NCBI GenBank assembly: GCA_900073065.1
Contig: FJOG01000022.1
Location: forward strand, 434,354-498,353
Length of the DNA: 64,000 nt
Source of the DNA: Phialocephala subalpina
Lineage: Eukaryota > Ascomycota > Leotiomycetes > Helotiales > Mollisiaceae
Direction of reading: 5' to 3'
Position numbers and translations under genes: made by a program. Shown here in pieces: positions 1 to 11,340 of this stretch (its first letter is position 1; the number at the start of each line of letters is the position of its first letter). The notes beneath the pieces are model-generated. The model did not search any database. It had not been told where the DNA came from and saw only the letters and a list, made by a program, of their open reading frames with translations.

Positions 1-1184
1 AGAGGACGGAAAGGAAAGGTCTTGAGGCTATCTTTACGTTGGAGGGACATACAGATTCGATAAATGCTTTGACGTTTACGCTGCCAAAAGGAGAGGTATT
101 ACTGTCTGGGGGTTTGGATGGGAGGTTGAGGGCTTATGCACAAAAGGATAAAGCTGGGCAGAAATGGGCATATTTGGCAGAGGTGCAGGAGGTAGAGGAG
201 ATCAATTGGTTGATTCCTTGTCCGAATCCCGCTTATGAGAATACGGTTGCGCTTGGGGCGAATGATGGGTCAGTTTGGGTTTACACAGTCGATACCTCGA
301 GTAAAGACGCGCCGTTGCAGATTGTTCAGTCTTACTTCTTGCATACAGAGAGCTGTACAGCTGGATCGTGGTCAAGTGATGGGAAGTTGTTGGCTACGGT
401 CAGTGAAGATGGTAGTCTATACGTCTGGGATGTGTTTGGAGAGGGTGCTGCGGCTGGTTTGACACAAGGAGAAGGTGGTGCATATGTAGTCGGGCTCACA
501 TCTCTTGATCAGAGATTCGCCGTTGAGGGGGGTCTATACAGTGTTGCAATTGCACCTACAGGAGCGTTTGTCGTGGTTGGCGGAGCAGGCGGTGCGATCA
601 AAGTTGTCGGCCTACCCAGATTAGGAGGTGAAGCTTCTGGTGCTGCGCCAGCAGGTAGAGGAGGAGCTGGTGCGGCGTCGAAAGTGAAGAGTGGAAAACA
701 AGCTGGTGGAAAGGCCTCGGGAAGTGCTGCATCTGCTGGCCAAGCAGGTCAAATACTGGCAGATCTTCAAGCTCAAGGAGACGGTATCGAGACACTGGCC
801 TTCGCCCCTCCGCCATTGACGCTTCTGGCTGCAGGCAGTGTGGATGGCAGTATCGCACTTTTCGATTCAGCGCACAGATTCGCAGTACGGCGGCATATCA
901 AAGAAGCTCATGAAGACTACTCCGTCGTGAAGGTTGAGTTTGTCAAGAACTCGAAGACTGGAGGATGGCTGTTGACGAGCTGTGGTATGGATGGTGTGGT
1001 GAGAAGGTGGGACACTAGAGGAGGAACTGGCATGGCTAATTCTGGATTCGTGAAGGAGTGGAAGGGGCACAGAGGAGATGGCGAAGGTGGTGGTGTTCTG
1101 GGCTTTGTGCAGGGTGATGGCATGAGGATAGTCACTGCTGGTGATGATGGGATCTCGCTGGTCTTTGAAACGCCGATTGCTTGA
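1..1184 (+). CDS. SQT1: SQT1/AAMP-like WD40 protein (5' partial)
   Basis: The reading frame is open from the first bases of the window (frame starting at base 3) to a TGA at 1182-1184, so the start codon lies upstream. The visible 394 residues contain several WD40 blades: a GHTDSINAL motif near the start, a SEDGSLYVWDVFG blade about residue 130, and further VDGSIALFD and DGVVRRWDT blades. A Gly/Ala/Lys-rich insertion sits between blades around residues 210-255. The blade ending in YVWDVFG is typical of the Sqt1/AAMP family. In yeast Sqt1 is the dedicated cytosolic chaperone that binds new ribosomal protein uL16 (Rpl10) before it joins the 60S subunit. Family assignment is by recall of the motif, so another WD40 protein remains possible. 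Confidence 0.72.
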   Translation, partial: RTERKGLEAIFTLEGHTDSINALTFTLPKGEVLLSGGLDGRLRAYAQKDKAGQKWAYLAEVQEVEEINWLIPCPNPAYENTVALGANDGSVWVYTVDTSSKDAPLQIVQSYFLHTESCTAGSWSSDGKLLATVSEDGSLYVWDVFGEGAAAGLTQGEGGAYVVGLTSLDQRFAVEGGLYSVAIAPTGAFVVVGGAGGAIKVVGLPRLGGEASGAAPAGRGGAGAASKVKSGKQAGGKASGSAASAGQAGQILADLQAQGDGIETLAFAPPPLTLLAAGSVDGSIALFDSAHRFAVRRHIKEAHEDYSVVKVEFVKNSKTGGWLLTSCGMDGVVRRWDTRGGTGMANSGFVKEWKGHRGDGEGGGVLGFVQGDGMRIVTAGDDGISLVFETPIA

Positions 1185-2361
1185 ATTTGCGCTACATACA
1201 ATTGCATACTAGGAGTTCGGGCATCTACCAGGAAACCTGGGAAGGATAGATGGATGCAATACCCATTACAACACCACTTGGGATATCAGAGTTGATACAA
1301 GGCATCGAATATGGTCTGCTTATGCTCTCTGCCACCGTTCTATTTACTTGGGAATATCGCTACTTCCGCTTTTGGTCTGAAATTTATATTGCCTTACTTG
1401 CACGACTCGAGCAGACACTGCCGCGTTCTGTCATGCTGCCTGCTTGTTCTTCGATTGTCCGAAGGCCATTCATCATTTGCCTCTCATCAGCCATGAAATT
1501 GTCTTGAAGTCAGGGGTTGTGAAGAGGCGCCTTCTCACGAAGTAGCATTGCATACATTGCCGGCATTCACATGCGAGATAATGTCAGAAAATTTCAATCC
1601 TCCTGCACGTTACGCTCAAGGCAGCAGCTACATTCGTCTTAATCAAATTTCAATGTTCACCAGATGGTAGCACAGCACGTCAGTTAATTTAAACAATTTT
1701 ACCCGACCTCACCGAGCCGTCTGCCCCGGGTACAATGCAAAACAACGGTGAGTGCAGGCAGATACGCGCTTATGGATTGACCTATGAGAAATAGGATTTA
1801 CGAGAGGCGCGTTCAAATCTACATTGCAATCAAGGCCTTTTGCTCGACAGCAACATCAGAATTCGATATTCCAGACTGCCATGCATGCTGAAGAAGACGC
1901 TCAGCAGTACGCCTAAGAGAATTGATATGCGTATCAATAATGAGGCCAAATGATTTTGATCATTTCTCTTGGTCGTCTAGGCCTTGTGTTAGACTATCAT
2001 CTCAGCATCAATGCTAGTACGTGGGAATGTTTTCATGTGGCGTTTGATATCCTTGCTGACGACTGGAACTGACTGAATCTGGGGCGCAAAACCTTTGTTT
2101 GGATCTGATCGAGGCAATGAAGAGCACACTTTTCATATCGAGTGCTGATCCACATAATGGCGAACCGTTTTACTGCACTTCATCGCACGATCCATTTCCC
2201 ATGGTCCGGTGCTCATTGATGTGAGATCATACCTTGACTTCATCGCCTCGACTACATAGGCTCCACACTTTCCTCTAAGGCGTACTTAAAGATTCTCCTG
2301 TGCTGTATTGCCTTGGCTGGCCGCTTAGCCCTCTACAGAAACGTCCTTGGTCTATCATAGC
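1185..2361. other. Intergenic, no gene seen
   Basis: About 1.2 kb between the SQT1-like gene and the decayed membrane-protein gene. Only short, unconvincing open frames occur. It presumably holds the SQT1 3' UTR and the old promoter of the next gene. No repeat was noticed. Confidence 0.6.
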
Positions 2362-4512
2362 ATGGACATAATTGATCTCTTGCCCATCGAGACTGCAACA
2401 CAATTCTCCGAAACGACTCCAGCACCTGCTGCTACACCATCATGTCCAACTTCAGCCTTATCAGAGACCGGTAGCTCGGCGTCTAGAAAGGATGAGGATA
2501 CCTCCGAAGCTTCATTATGCCGTTCGCTGTCAAAGGCACACGAGCTATCTCGCGACGCGCCAAACGTGCTACTCGAAGACTGCCAAAGCGGCCTAGTGCT
2601 GGAACAGGTCCCACCCGTTTCCACTATTCCAAGCAGTGCTTCACTCGAAGGAAGCTGCGAGAGAATTAGATGGCACATCCACTGGAAACAACCAGCTTTG
2701 ATGATATGTTCCGGACTCTTTGGCGTCCTCTTGGCTTTGGGACATCATACATACTATTCCAAGCTACACGGAACCCTAGCTTCTACAGCAGAGAAGCAAC
2801 AGTGGCCAATCAGAATAGGAACAGTCTTCTCAATTCTGACTATCACATTCTTCAGTGTGGCCATTAGCGAAGCCTACACTGAATACACGTGGACTGTTGT
2901 GAGATCTCGGAATACATCTTTTGGCCTAGATGCTCTATTCTCTGCAACGAGGAATTCATTCGCCTTCGCCAACATGGAATTCAGCTCGGTCAATGCTTGG
3001 CTATCTCTCGTTACTCTGACCTTCTGCCAAGCTCGTGAAGTTCCCAGGTGGTAACTATCGCATGCAACTCTACTTCTGACGATCTGACCGTTTTCTAGGG
3101 CTGTAAAATTAGTCTCGATAGCGCCTCCTGCGACACTGTCCATTGTTGGTGCCATCCAATAATATTCTATTGCGGCAGATATCCCAACGCTGAATTGGAC
3201 GAGCCTAGTACGAAATCATCCTTTGGATTTAAACTTCATACATCCATCTCTCGAAATACTTCGGAGAGCCTCGCTTTCTGCCGAAAGCTTCGGTATTCTA
3301 TCGACGCACCCTCCATCTACGAACGCTTCGTACGAGATCAATTTCTTGGGGCCGACTATTTAGTGCTAGAACGTAAATATGATATAGTAGTAATCGTTCA
3401 ATTTGTGGACTGGGTTCTTTTGGTGTTCTCATTACGCTTTCACTCCGGCTACATATTCTAAATTTCTTAGTCAAAATCCTGTTCCTTCTATTTTTTTTCC
3501 CACAACAACTCATATTTTCGGCCTTCAGTTGGGACTATGAGGGTCTGGCGAGCGAATACAGGTATAATAGTGGCCCATTACCAAACGGCTTCGACAGTGT
3601 AGCCTGGACTCCTCCTCCAGACTTCCCTCCTGAGCAGCCACTACAAATCTGGGTCGAAACATCTTCCGAGATTGTCTGCACTTTGATGAATGCGTCCTCT
3701 GAGGTCACATTTCAATTCAGGAACGGAGTCCAGGTCTCGACAGTGAACAGCGTAACCTCATACAATCCAGTCTTCCTTCCAACACACATCCCGGAAGATT
3801 GCTGGTATATGGAAGACTCGTGCATATAATTAATCGACGTGAAGAAAGTCTACGCGGCAGTTTTTGGTGCGTTGCAGGACATACTGAATGGAAACATAAC
3901 CTTGATGGGCGGGAATGGGGATTACGCTGATGACAGATTCTCATGGGAGGTATCAAGTAGAGTCTTGCATACGGGGCTCATTGGTTGCGATGAAATTCAA
4001 ACGGTGGATGGGAGAGCTATCATGGATTTCTTCAAATCCCTAACATTCAAGAAACTATCGGAGGCGAATCGTGGATGTGCAGAAACAAGACCTTGAGCCG
4101 AGCAATCGAGGATCTTTCTGTTAACATTACGATTAGTATGCTCAGTAACCCCGACTTCCTGTGAGTGTTCCCCAACTTCGAGTCATCCTGTGCCTGACAA
4201 AGAACAAGTATGCCTAATCCAAATCTGGTAAACGTCACTACTTATACGTACGAGAATGAATATTTCTATTCTCCAGAGCATCTTCTCCAATCCTATGGAA
4301 TCGCCCTGGTATTCACCACCATGGCCATTGTCCTTGGTCTTCTATCACTTCGATCGAATGGAGCATCACATTCAATCTCATTCTCAGCTATCATGAGCAT
4401 AACAAGAAACCTTCAGCTAGATGAACTGGTGCTCAGAGAGGGACAAGATATTGGATCAGAACCGTTAACTGAAGCTATGATGAAGGCTAGGGAGGTTTGG
4501 AAAGCTGCTTGA
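2362..4512 (+). pseudogene. Decayed fungal multi-pass membrane protein
   Basis: An ATG at 2362 opens a 230-codon exon with a Ser/Thr-rich N-terminus and then a membrane region (WHIHWK... ALMICSGLFGVLLALG, then IGTVFSILTITFFSVAI). A 48-nt intron (3051-3098, GTAACT donor, CTGAC branch, CTAG acceptor) joins in phase. After it the frame reads protein-like sequence (APPATLSIVGAIQ, DIPTLNW) but is broken by TAA at 3160 and TAG at 3361 and 3367. The next coding stretch (about 3530-4020) has TAA at 3827 and ends with a frame change near 4020-4045 before a WMCRNKTL motif. A last intron (4161-4208) leads to a final exon with one more membrane segment (YGIALVFTTMAIVLGLLSLR). The overall order matches a family of uncharacterised fungal membrane proteins that I recognise but cannot name. 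Several stops replace expected Gln codons (CAA/CAG to TAA/TAG), which suggests RIP-type decay. Confidence 0.65.
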
Positions 4513-4959
4513 TGCTGAGGCCGAAAATGGGGAATCAAAGCATGTTAGGTTCAGGTTCGAGCCTCAAGTCCAGACTTTGAGGAGAGGAGAAGTGCTTTGG
4601 AAAGAGATGATCTGGGTGTGATAGCGTGCACCACGGAACTTCCACTACGAAGGCCTTGTCGTCAAAGTCCCCTCTTAGGGAAACTCAATTGAGCAATTCT
4701 AGAATGCTTTTTTGAGATGGAAAGCCATACATTCTCGGTCAAAACCAGCGCTGAGAATCTCGCCTACCCACAATGTCCTTTACATGCTAGCTCATTCTCA
4801 ACTCTACTCTCCATACTCAGGAACTTTTCCTTCTGCCTATCTATCCTCATCCTCATATTCATCATCACCCTCTAGTTCTCTCTCATCCAACTGGTCTTTC
4901 TTCTCCGCAATCCTCTCAGCCTCCGTCGTCTCCCTGTCCTCCCTCCCCTCCCCCACCAA
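4513..4959. other. Convergent intergenic region
   Basis: About 450 bp between the end of the membrane-protein pseudogene and the end of the minus-strand acidic ORF. The last 150 bases are pyrimidine-rich (TCC/TCT). No gene is seen. Confidence 0.5.
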
Positions 4960-5508
4960 CTACTCGTCCTCAGAATCACTCATCTCACTCGCCGAATCGC
5001 TCGACTCTAAAATATCCTCTCCCAATCTATATCCGTCCCTCAATCTTCTCCCCTCCTTTGTCGACAGAGTAGTCTTCATCCCCTTTCCATTCTCGTGATC
5101 CTCCCATGCCTCGTCACCTGAATCTAAATCTTCATATCGTCTCTTCGCAAGCCCTCTACTCTGATGCCACGGATCCGGAGCCTCTCTATCAAGTCTCTCC
5201 GTCACCGACTCTCCACCTAGGAAGAACTGGACAAATGAGAAGCCGTTGTCGTCGAGAATAGAGATGAACCCGAACTCCTTCCCGATTGATTCGCCTGGGA
5301 GGAGGTCGCCAAAGGATTTGGTGATGCATTTGTTGTGGAAGGCGTAGAACGACTTCTCGTTGCGGGTTTTGCAATCTATCATTTGTTCCATATCATCTTT
5401 CGGAGACCGAGTTTTCAATGTCCCGGAAAGAATGGGACATTGAAAAGGGAAAATCTCACACCAAGTTCCACCACACACCTCATCATCATCGCCTTCATAA
5501 CTCCGCAT
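4960..5508 (-). CDS. Hypothetical acidic-tailed protein
   Basis: A single minus-strand frame of 182 codons starts at ATG 5508. I do not recognise a domain. The C-terminal two thirds look protein-like: a central stretch (KEFGFISILDDNGFSFVQF) followed by a charged region and a Ser/Asp/Glu-rich tail ending SEMSDSEDE. The N-terminal 50 codons run across a perfect 13-bp inverted repeat (5412-5446), so that part may be inserted DNA, an unrecognised intron, or not coding, and the true start could lie elsewhere. It ends convergently with the upstream pseudogene. Treat as a possible gene. Confidence 0.45.
   Translation of the reverse strand: MRSYEGDDDEVCGGTWCEIFPFQCPILSGTLKTRSPKDDMEQMIDCKTRNEKSFYAFHNKCITKSFGDLLPGESIGKEFGFISILDDNGFSFVQFFLGGESVTERLDREAPDPWHQSRGLAKRRYEDLDSGDEAWEDHENGKGMKTTLSTKEGRRLRDGYRLGEDILESSDSASEMSDSEDE
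5412..5446. repeat. Inverted repeat with GGGACATTGAAAA arms
   Basis: TTTTCAATGTCCC (5412-5424) pairs perfectly with GGGACATTGAAAA (5434-5446) across a 9-nt spacer. The arm shares its GGGACATT core with the palindrome at 5842-5869 and with copies near 46.3 and 49.2-49.8 kb. Confidence 0.85.
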
Positions 5509-6397
5509 CCTCGCATAAACCTTGAAGACTCGCTCCTCTCCTTCCGCTCCTAAAACTCCATTGTCCGCCCCATCTCAAGGCCTCGGATGGCTCGCCGAGG
5601 TCCGACGGAAAGTTATTTTATCTCCTTTGCGCACCGTGCCTGTTCCGCAAACGCATGCGATATGTAGACGATGTCGTATGTGCAGATGATGTCTGTATTA
5701 GCCTCTTTGCTAGTATCGGAGCCCGCCATGATGCCGTTGGAGCGGAGCGTGGATGAATGAGGAAGGGAGAATGGGAAGGAAAAGGGAACAATATATACTC
5801 CTAGTCCCATGGGCAAACTCAATTTGGATAGTCGAACTTTTGAATGTCCCCAGATGTTTGGGGACATTCTCAGATCAAGATATGGGAAGGAAGACTTCCT
5901 GTAAACGTTAAAGAGAGAAGCAAACCGATAGTTTCAAATCACAAAGAAATCACATGCATATTAAATATCAGAAAGTAACACTTATGCAGCGTAGGATGCT
6001 ATCCACAAGCCTCCAATTCATTCATAGTCATCCATCTACTCTGATCCAGTATGATCTGGCTATGCATCCACCATGAAAGACGTCCACCCATGCAAAGGGG
6101 CATAATGAATCTTTTCCCAACCACGCAATGAATGCATTCAATTCGTGAAAATCATGAAAAGCGCTCAATACTCCTGTTTGATCGACTGCTTTTTGTGCTT
6201 GGAGATGAGGTACAAGGAAAGGAAATTTGTATGTAAGTGAAGGAGAAGCAGAGGTGGAGAGAGAGAGAGCAGAGGCACCGATCACTTCCTCCATCAGCGA
6301 ATGGCCGTGAGTCGCGAAGGGTGAGAGCATGATCCAAGATAGCAGAGTGCATCCAGGCAACTCAATCAACCTTCCGATAGACCGAAAGCGCAATCCT
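5509..6397. other. Intergenic: shared 5'/3' flank
   Basis: About 890 bp between the start of the acidic ORF and the stop of SND1. It contains the palindrome at 5842-5869. Other open frames here are short and lack recognisable sequence. The stretch 5990-6397 is likely the SND1 3' UTR. Confidence 0.5.
5842..5869. repeat. Palindrome GAATGTCCCCA/TGGGGACATTC
   Basis: Perfect 11-bp arms (5842-5852 and 5859-5869) with a 6-nt loop. It is the clearest copy of a motif seen several times in the window. Its left arm is preceded by CTTTT, so the outward-facing sequence GGGACATTCAAAAG matches the GGGACATTGAAAAG reading rightward from 5434. That makes 5434-5850 a possible small element with short inverted ends. 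Confidence 0.85.
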
Positions 6398-9393
6398 CTA
6401 ATCATCTCTCAAGTCACCGTACTCCCAGAGACCGCGACGGCCATTGATAGCCTCGTCTTGCTTCTCGTTCAAGAGCTCCAAGACGTCTGGCATGCCTCGC
6501 TCCCAGCCCTTCAGCTTCTTAGGTACCATTGCATGACCTTCGGCAACAATCTCTGCATTGATCGACTCAGTTGCAGATGCCTCACCCAAAGTGACATAGA
6601 GCGTACCGTCCTTGTCAGTGAAGTCGACGTTTGCCATTAGCTCCTTGCCTGCAGTGATTTCTTGAATGAAGCTGATGGCATCATTCAGGTAATCCTTGTT
6701 GGTAGGAAATTGAAGAAGTGAAAGGACTGCATCGACAGCTTGGGGCCTAAGAGAAGCAGGTTGGAATTGTGGTTGAGAAAGAGGGCGAAGACGTGACCAT
6801 GGTATCTTCTCGCTGTTGCCGTAGTCGACGTAAACAACTTCAGCTTCCTTTGCTGTGCGGTCATTGGAACGAACTCGAGCACGATACCATTGTCCATCTT
6901 CGGTAAACTTGGCCGCAACATACTCTCCAGTCTTTGGAGGACCATCGAGACCCTTGTTATTTGATGGGTTCAGGTGGAAAGACTTGAATTGCGCCATCAT
7001 CGTCTCAAGGGCTGAAGTGCCGGTGCCGATTTGCTGAAGCTTAAGCTTGCCGTTCTCATCCATATGGGTGATAACAACATTTCGAAGATCCTTTGCTCGT
7101 GGAACGACAGCATCCCCGTTCGTACCATTGACAGGCTCATCAGCTTCCACACCTTCAGTTGATGGATCCCAATCCGACCAAATTCCCTTTCGGTCATTCT
7201 TTGCTCTTTGCTCTGCTGCTGACAATTCGTTGGCAGATGCCTCGCCTTGAGTTGCCCAAACAGTCGCAAGACCTTCCTCGACCAGGATCTTGGCAAATGA
7301 CTCCTTGTTGATATAAAGATCGCCAACGAATCCGCCGACCTTATCGATGTTATGGATATCAATCTCGACGTCGCGCTGGGTCAATCGCTTGGATGCAAGA
7401 TCATGAGCTTCTTGTCCGCCCTTCTCAGCCTTGTCGTTAGGACCTCTGGCTGACTTTGGTGCTCGAATACCCCCAAGGACTAAAGTGATCTTGATGCTTT
7501 CGCGAGGAATCAGGACCGTAAATCTCGAGCCGCCCTTGACAAAGTCGACAATTGCTGGAATCTTCTTCTGGCGTTGAAGGGAGCCGAGTTGCAACTTTGC
7601 TGCCTTCAAAGACTCCGAGGCGTCAGTGTATTGCTTTGCCTTGGCAGGCTTTCCAGACCACATGCCCTTGCCATCCTTCTTGGCAACTTCCTCTGCAGCT
7701 AATAGCTCGTCGTAGTTGGGCGCACGATCGCTGTCGTCTCGCTTGTGTCGTACAACAGAACACCAGCCCTCTTGAACTAAGAGTAGGTTGATGTTCTTGT
7801 CGTTCATAGTGATTGTCGCAACTTCCTTCGCATCATACTGGCCATTTGCTGGTCGAGTACCATCAATGCTTAATCGTACTTTCTTTCCAATAACCTTCTT
7901 GCGCAAAAATTCCTTCGCATCATCTCTGAAAGGTGCCTCAGCAGCCTCGTTCTGTCGAGGGCCGCGGATACTACTAAGGTTGATGCGTTTCTCGACTCCA
8001 GCTCTGTTCTGCACAAAGATGACATCGGCGCTGAAAACCTTTGTCACCTGAGCTTCTAAATTGCCACCTTGAGTCGATGCCTTTGCAACGTGGTCCTTGT
8101 GGACATTCTTCTTGGATTGTTGTGCGACCTTCTCAGCTTCCCGAAGCTCAGCCATTCCTGCACCAAGCATAGTCGAATGGAAATCACTGCATCGTGCATA
8201 ACCAGCTTCCAGAATGTGTCTGGCAATTGTGCCGTGTCTGGGATGCTTCACAGTTGCAATAAGTTGGCCTTGAGGACTAAGTCCAAGGATTTCAATATTG
8301 ACCTCTCGTTGTAGCAATCTGCTCTCAACAAACTTTCGAGCGTCATCACCATATTCTTCTGCGGGCTGAACTTGGCCATTCGATGGATTGACACGTTGGG
8401 TGGTAGGAGCTCGGATACCAGCAACTAAAGTCATGACTGGAACATGTTAGCAACCGATATAAGAAATGTATGAAATATTGTCTTACGCTGGTAATGCTTT
8501 GTGGGTGAGACGAGCAAGCGGACCAGCATTCGATCACCACTTAAGACACGCTCGACTATCCCACGAACTTCCTTTCCCTTCCACTCGTCCAAGAATGCTT
8601 GAGAATCACCCATGTCATGTTGAACATCGATTCGACCATTACCTGGTGCATTTGTCTGCCAAAGACCAAGGTCATCAGCACGAGCTTTTGCTTCGAGGAG
8701 ACGCAGCTCAGCAAGTTGCTTCGCAGCCTCGGGTGTGTCTTCCTTTCGGCCAGCATCCTCCCTAAGTTTCAACCAGCCTGCCTTGACCATCTCCTCGGGT
8801 AGTCGACGTCCATCATTCAAATAGATAAGGCCATATTCTCGCTTTGTGTTGGGGATGGTATAAAGGACGCTGAACTGGACGTTCACTCCTACGACCAATT
8901 TGCGCAGTGCATCTCGAGACTGGAAAGCCCACGGCTCATCCCCTTCCTTCTTCAAGTGTGGAGATGTGCAGTATGCCAGAGAAAGGGTCTTTTCATTGTC
9001 GGGATTCGTCTGCGAGCAAAGAATAACACTGTCGCCACTCAAGACTGACTTGACTTTAGCTGCTTGGAGAACCATGTTTTTATAGTCGGCGGGTGGTACG
9101 TTTGGCTGTCCTTTCTTTCCAGTAGGAGGTGTCTTTGGTGCAGGGAATGGTTCGATGAAGTCCTTTGGCGCAGGAAAAGGCTCTATTGTAGGCCCTGGGG
9201 CTGGAAAAGGCTCAATGGTGGGCTTTGGAGGAGGGAAAGGCTCAATCGTTGGTTTGGGTGCTGGAAAAGGTGCAATCTTGTTAGCAGAAGAACTACTACT
9301 TGTACTCCGTGAAGATTTTGACTCTGCAGAAGTCTTGCGGCCATTGCTGCGTTGATTTGTCGCATAACCAATCTTGTGTGTAAAGACAGGCAT
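6398..9393 (-). CDS. SND1: Tudor-SN / SND1 (staphylococcal nuclease-Tudor protein)
   Basis: Two exons: 9393-8487 and 8436-6398, with a 50-nt intron (GTAAGA donor, GCTAAC branch, TTCCAG acceptor) that joins in frame, giving about 981 residues. Four staphylococcal-nuclease-like domains follow one another (for example VLSGDSVILC near residue 115, VERVLSGDRMLVRL near 285, VTKVFSADVIFVQN near 450), then a Tudor domain (EYVAAKFTEDGQWYRARV, YVDYGNSEKIPW) near residues 800-860 and a partial fifth SN domain at the C-terminus. This is the standard SND1 order. Family members bind RNA and act in RNA silencing, editing-linked decay, splicing and stress granules. Start choice: the ATG at 9393 is the first ATG of the open frame. 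Odd feature: residues about 35-90 are five Pro-rich IEPFPAPK-like repeats ahead of SN1, making the protein longer than a typical SND1. Confidence 0.93.
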
Positions 9394-10471
9394 TTTGAAG
9401 ATTGAGGTTGTCGAATGTGGGAGGAAGCAGGTTGAGGGTGGTGTCAGGCGCAAAAAGAGCGTCGTTAATGAGTGGGCAGTGGATAGTTATTGAAAAGGAC
9501 AAGAGGCAAGCGAATGTCTTTTCTAGTGGATGAGAAAGGGTCCCGTTGGGTGCCTAAATATGCAGTTTTAGAGGTCCTCAGGTGAGTCGCCGCAGATGTC
9601 GAAGTTGACGCTGGTCCGGTCAAAGTCCAATGAAAGAGGAAGTCGCGACTTGGTATTGCTGCCAGATCCAAATACTGAATTGAGCCAGACAAACTTTGTT
9701 CCAGTAGTGTCTTTTGCAATTTCGAGGTTTGTGGAGCGGTGTCGGTTGTGGTTTCCACGCACAACGTGGATGCTGTTTTGTAGGTGTTGTAGGGTGACGG
9801 CATGCGGTCTGCAGGAGGACTGTTTGGATAGCAAGAAGATGTTGTTTACTTACAATTCAGGTCGTTTTCTTCTCGATTACTAATTGCAAGCGAGCAGAAT
9901 TTTCTTTCCGTTCAAGATTGTAGCTGTCAATGGATGTTGCAATTGGGGAGCCACTTTGTCGAAGCTGAAGACAGATCAACACCTTCAAAATGTCGAGATG
10001 GTGTGCCTCGATCGCTGACCGCCTTCCATATTAGCTCATAGGAGGGGTCACCGCGGAAGCTATTTAGACGACCACGTGATACATATCGATGGAGGGGCTT
10101 GGACTGAAGCATGGTGCTGTCTTTAAACAAGAAAGTCTTCTTGAAATTGGTGATGTATCTGTAATTTTTGACTGCTGGGGAATTCGCAAAATGTTGTATC
10201 CTTTTGAGATTACAATAGGACCGGCTTTATAGCTAGACAACGACGGCCACCTACATGAGGTAGTGCAAGGCAAGTGCAAGCAACAGAAAGACGGTAGTAA
10301 CAAGAATCCCAAGATGAGATCACTTTATTGTTTACAGGAGCAGAGATTAGGTAACATCAGCGATTTTGATTCTGGACTATTTGGATAGCTAAACCAGCTT
10401 GCTTTTCATCTGAACTGTCAAATCACCGCGCCTATCAACTCGTCTACCCACAAGAGTTCTGTGAGATAGAT
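9394..10471. other. Intergenic: SND1 promoter side and SOD1 3' side
   Basis: About 1.1 kb. Nothing recognisable beyond short overlapping open frames on both strands. It should carry the SND1 promoter and 5' UTR next to 9394 and the SOD1 3' UTR next to 10471. Confidence 0.55.
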
Positions 10472-11340
10472 TTAAGCTGCGATGCCAATGACACCTAGTC
10501 CCACAATTCAGTGATAATTCGACAAGATGTGAAGAATCGAAGAGATACATACCACAAGCAGGACGAGTACCAGCATTGCCAGTCTTCTTGGACTCCTCGT
10601 TACCTCCTTTACCAAGATCATCGGTGCCGGAGTGAACGACAACAGTTCGCTATTTTCATCAGTCAACATTCGTATATTCCCAGAAGTTCAACATACGCCA
10701 ATAACGCTGAGGGGACCAATCAACTTGATGAGACTGTCCGTGGTGGTACCCTTGCCATTGCCTTGACCATCGGTCTCGAAGTTGCCCAAGTCACCAACAT
10801 GGCGCGTCTCATCCTCGGGAGCTCCGTGAGTCTTGCTGTGTGGGTTGACTAGATATCTTCAGCCTTATGTCTAGGAAAATATAGTATGTGTAGACCGCTA
10901 ACAGTGGGGCCCAGCGGATGTGCAGCCGTTGGTGTTGTCACCGAATTGGTGGACGTGCATGCCACGCTTAGCATTGGGATCGTTGCCTTTGATATCCCAA
11001 GTGATGGTGGTAGGGGAGCTCTCAGACTCTTGCTCGAAGGTAACGGTACCGGAGATCTTCGAGTCTCCTCGGACGGTTGCAACTAGAATCGGGGAGAGAC
11101 ATGTCAGCAAGGATCCTGAGAGTGAGGTAAGACGGCATAAAGAATAGGACATCAAATGCTATTGGATGTGATGCTGAGAGGATGATTAGATGGTGACCAT
11201 CCGGGTTGCAATTTGCCCCATTGAGGTCTAAATCGTGCTCATATGCTCTCTAGCGACCCCGCCAACAGCTTGAATCCGACTGGTACGGGTGCGGGGGCGG
11301 GCCGCAATAAACAAACATGGAACGTACCTGCTTTGACCAT
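10472..11340 (-). CDS. SOD1: Cytosolic Cu/Zn superoxide dismutase
   Basis: Five exons give a full-length 154-residue enzyme: 11340-11328 (13 nt), 11082-10903, 10848-10697, 10649-10553 and 10494-10472. Introns are 245, 54, 47 and 58 nt, all GT-AG and in phase. It converts superoxide to hydrogen peroxide and oxygen. Metal ligands are visible: the two His of HVHQFGD, the His of FNPHSKTHG, the RHVGDLGN region with the zinc Asp, and the copper His of [11 protein letters not shown]. The disulfide Cys of GCTSAGPH and of RPACGVIG are present, and so is the C-terminal GVIGIAA. There is no signal peptide, consistent with the cytosolic/intermembrane-space enzyme. The first exon holds only four and a third codons (MVKA), so the unusually long first intron lies almost at the start codon and may carry control elements. 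Confidence 0.96.

Noticed and set aside
1250..1507. Small plus-strand open frame after SQT1
   Set aside because: Short, no motif, probably 3' flanking sequence.
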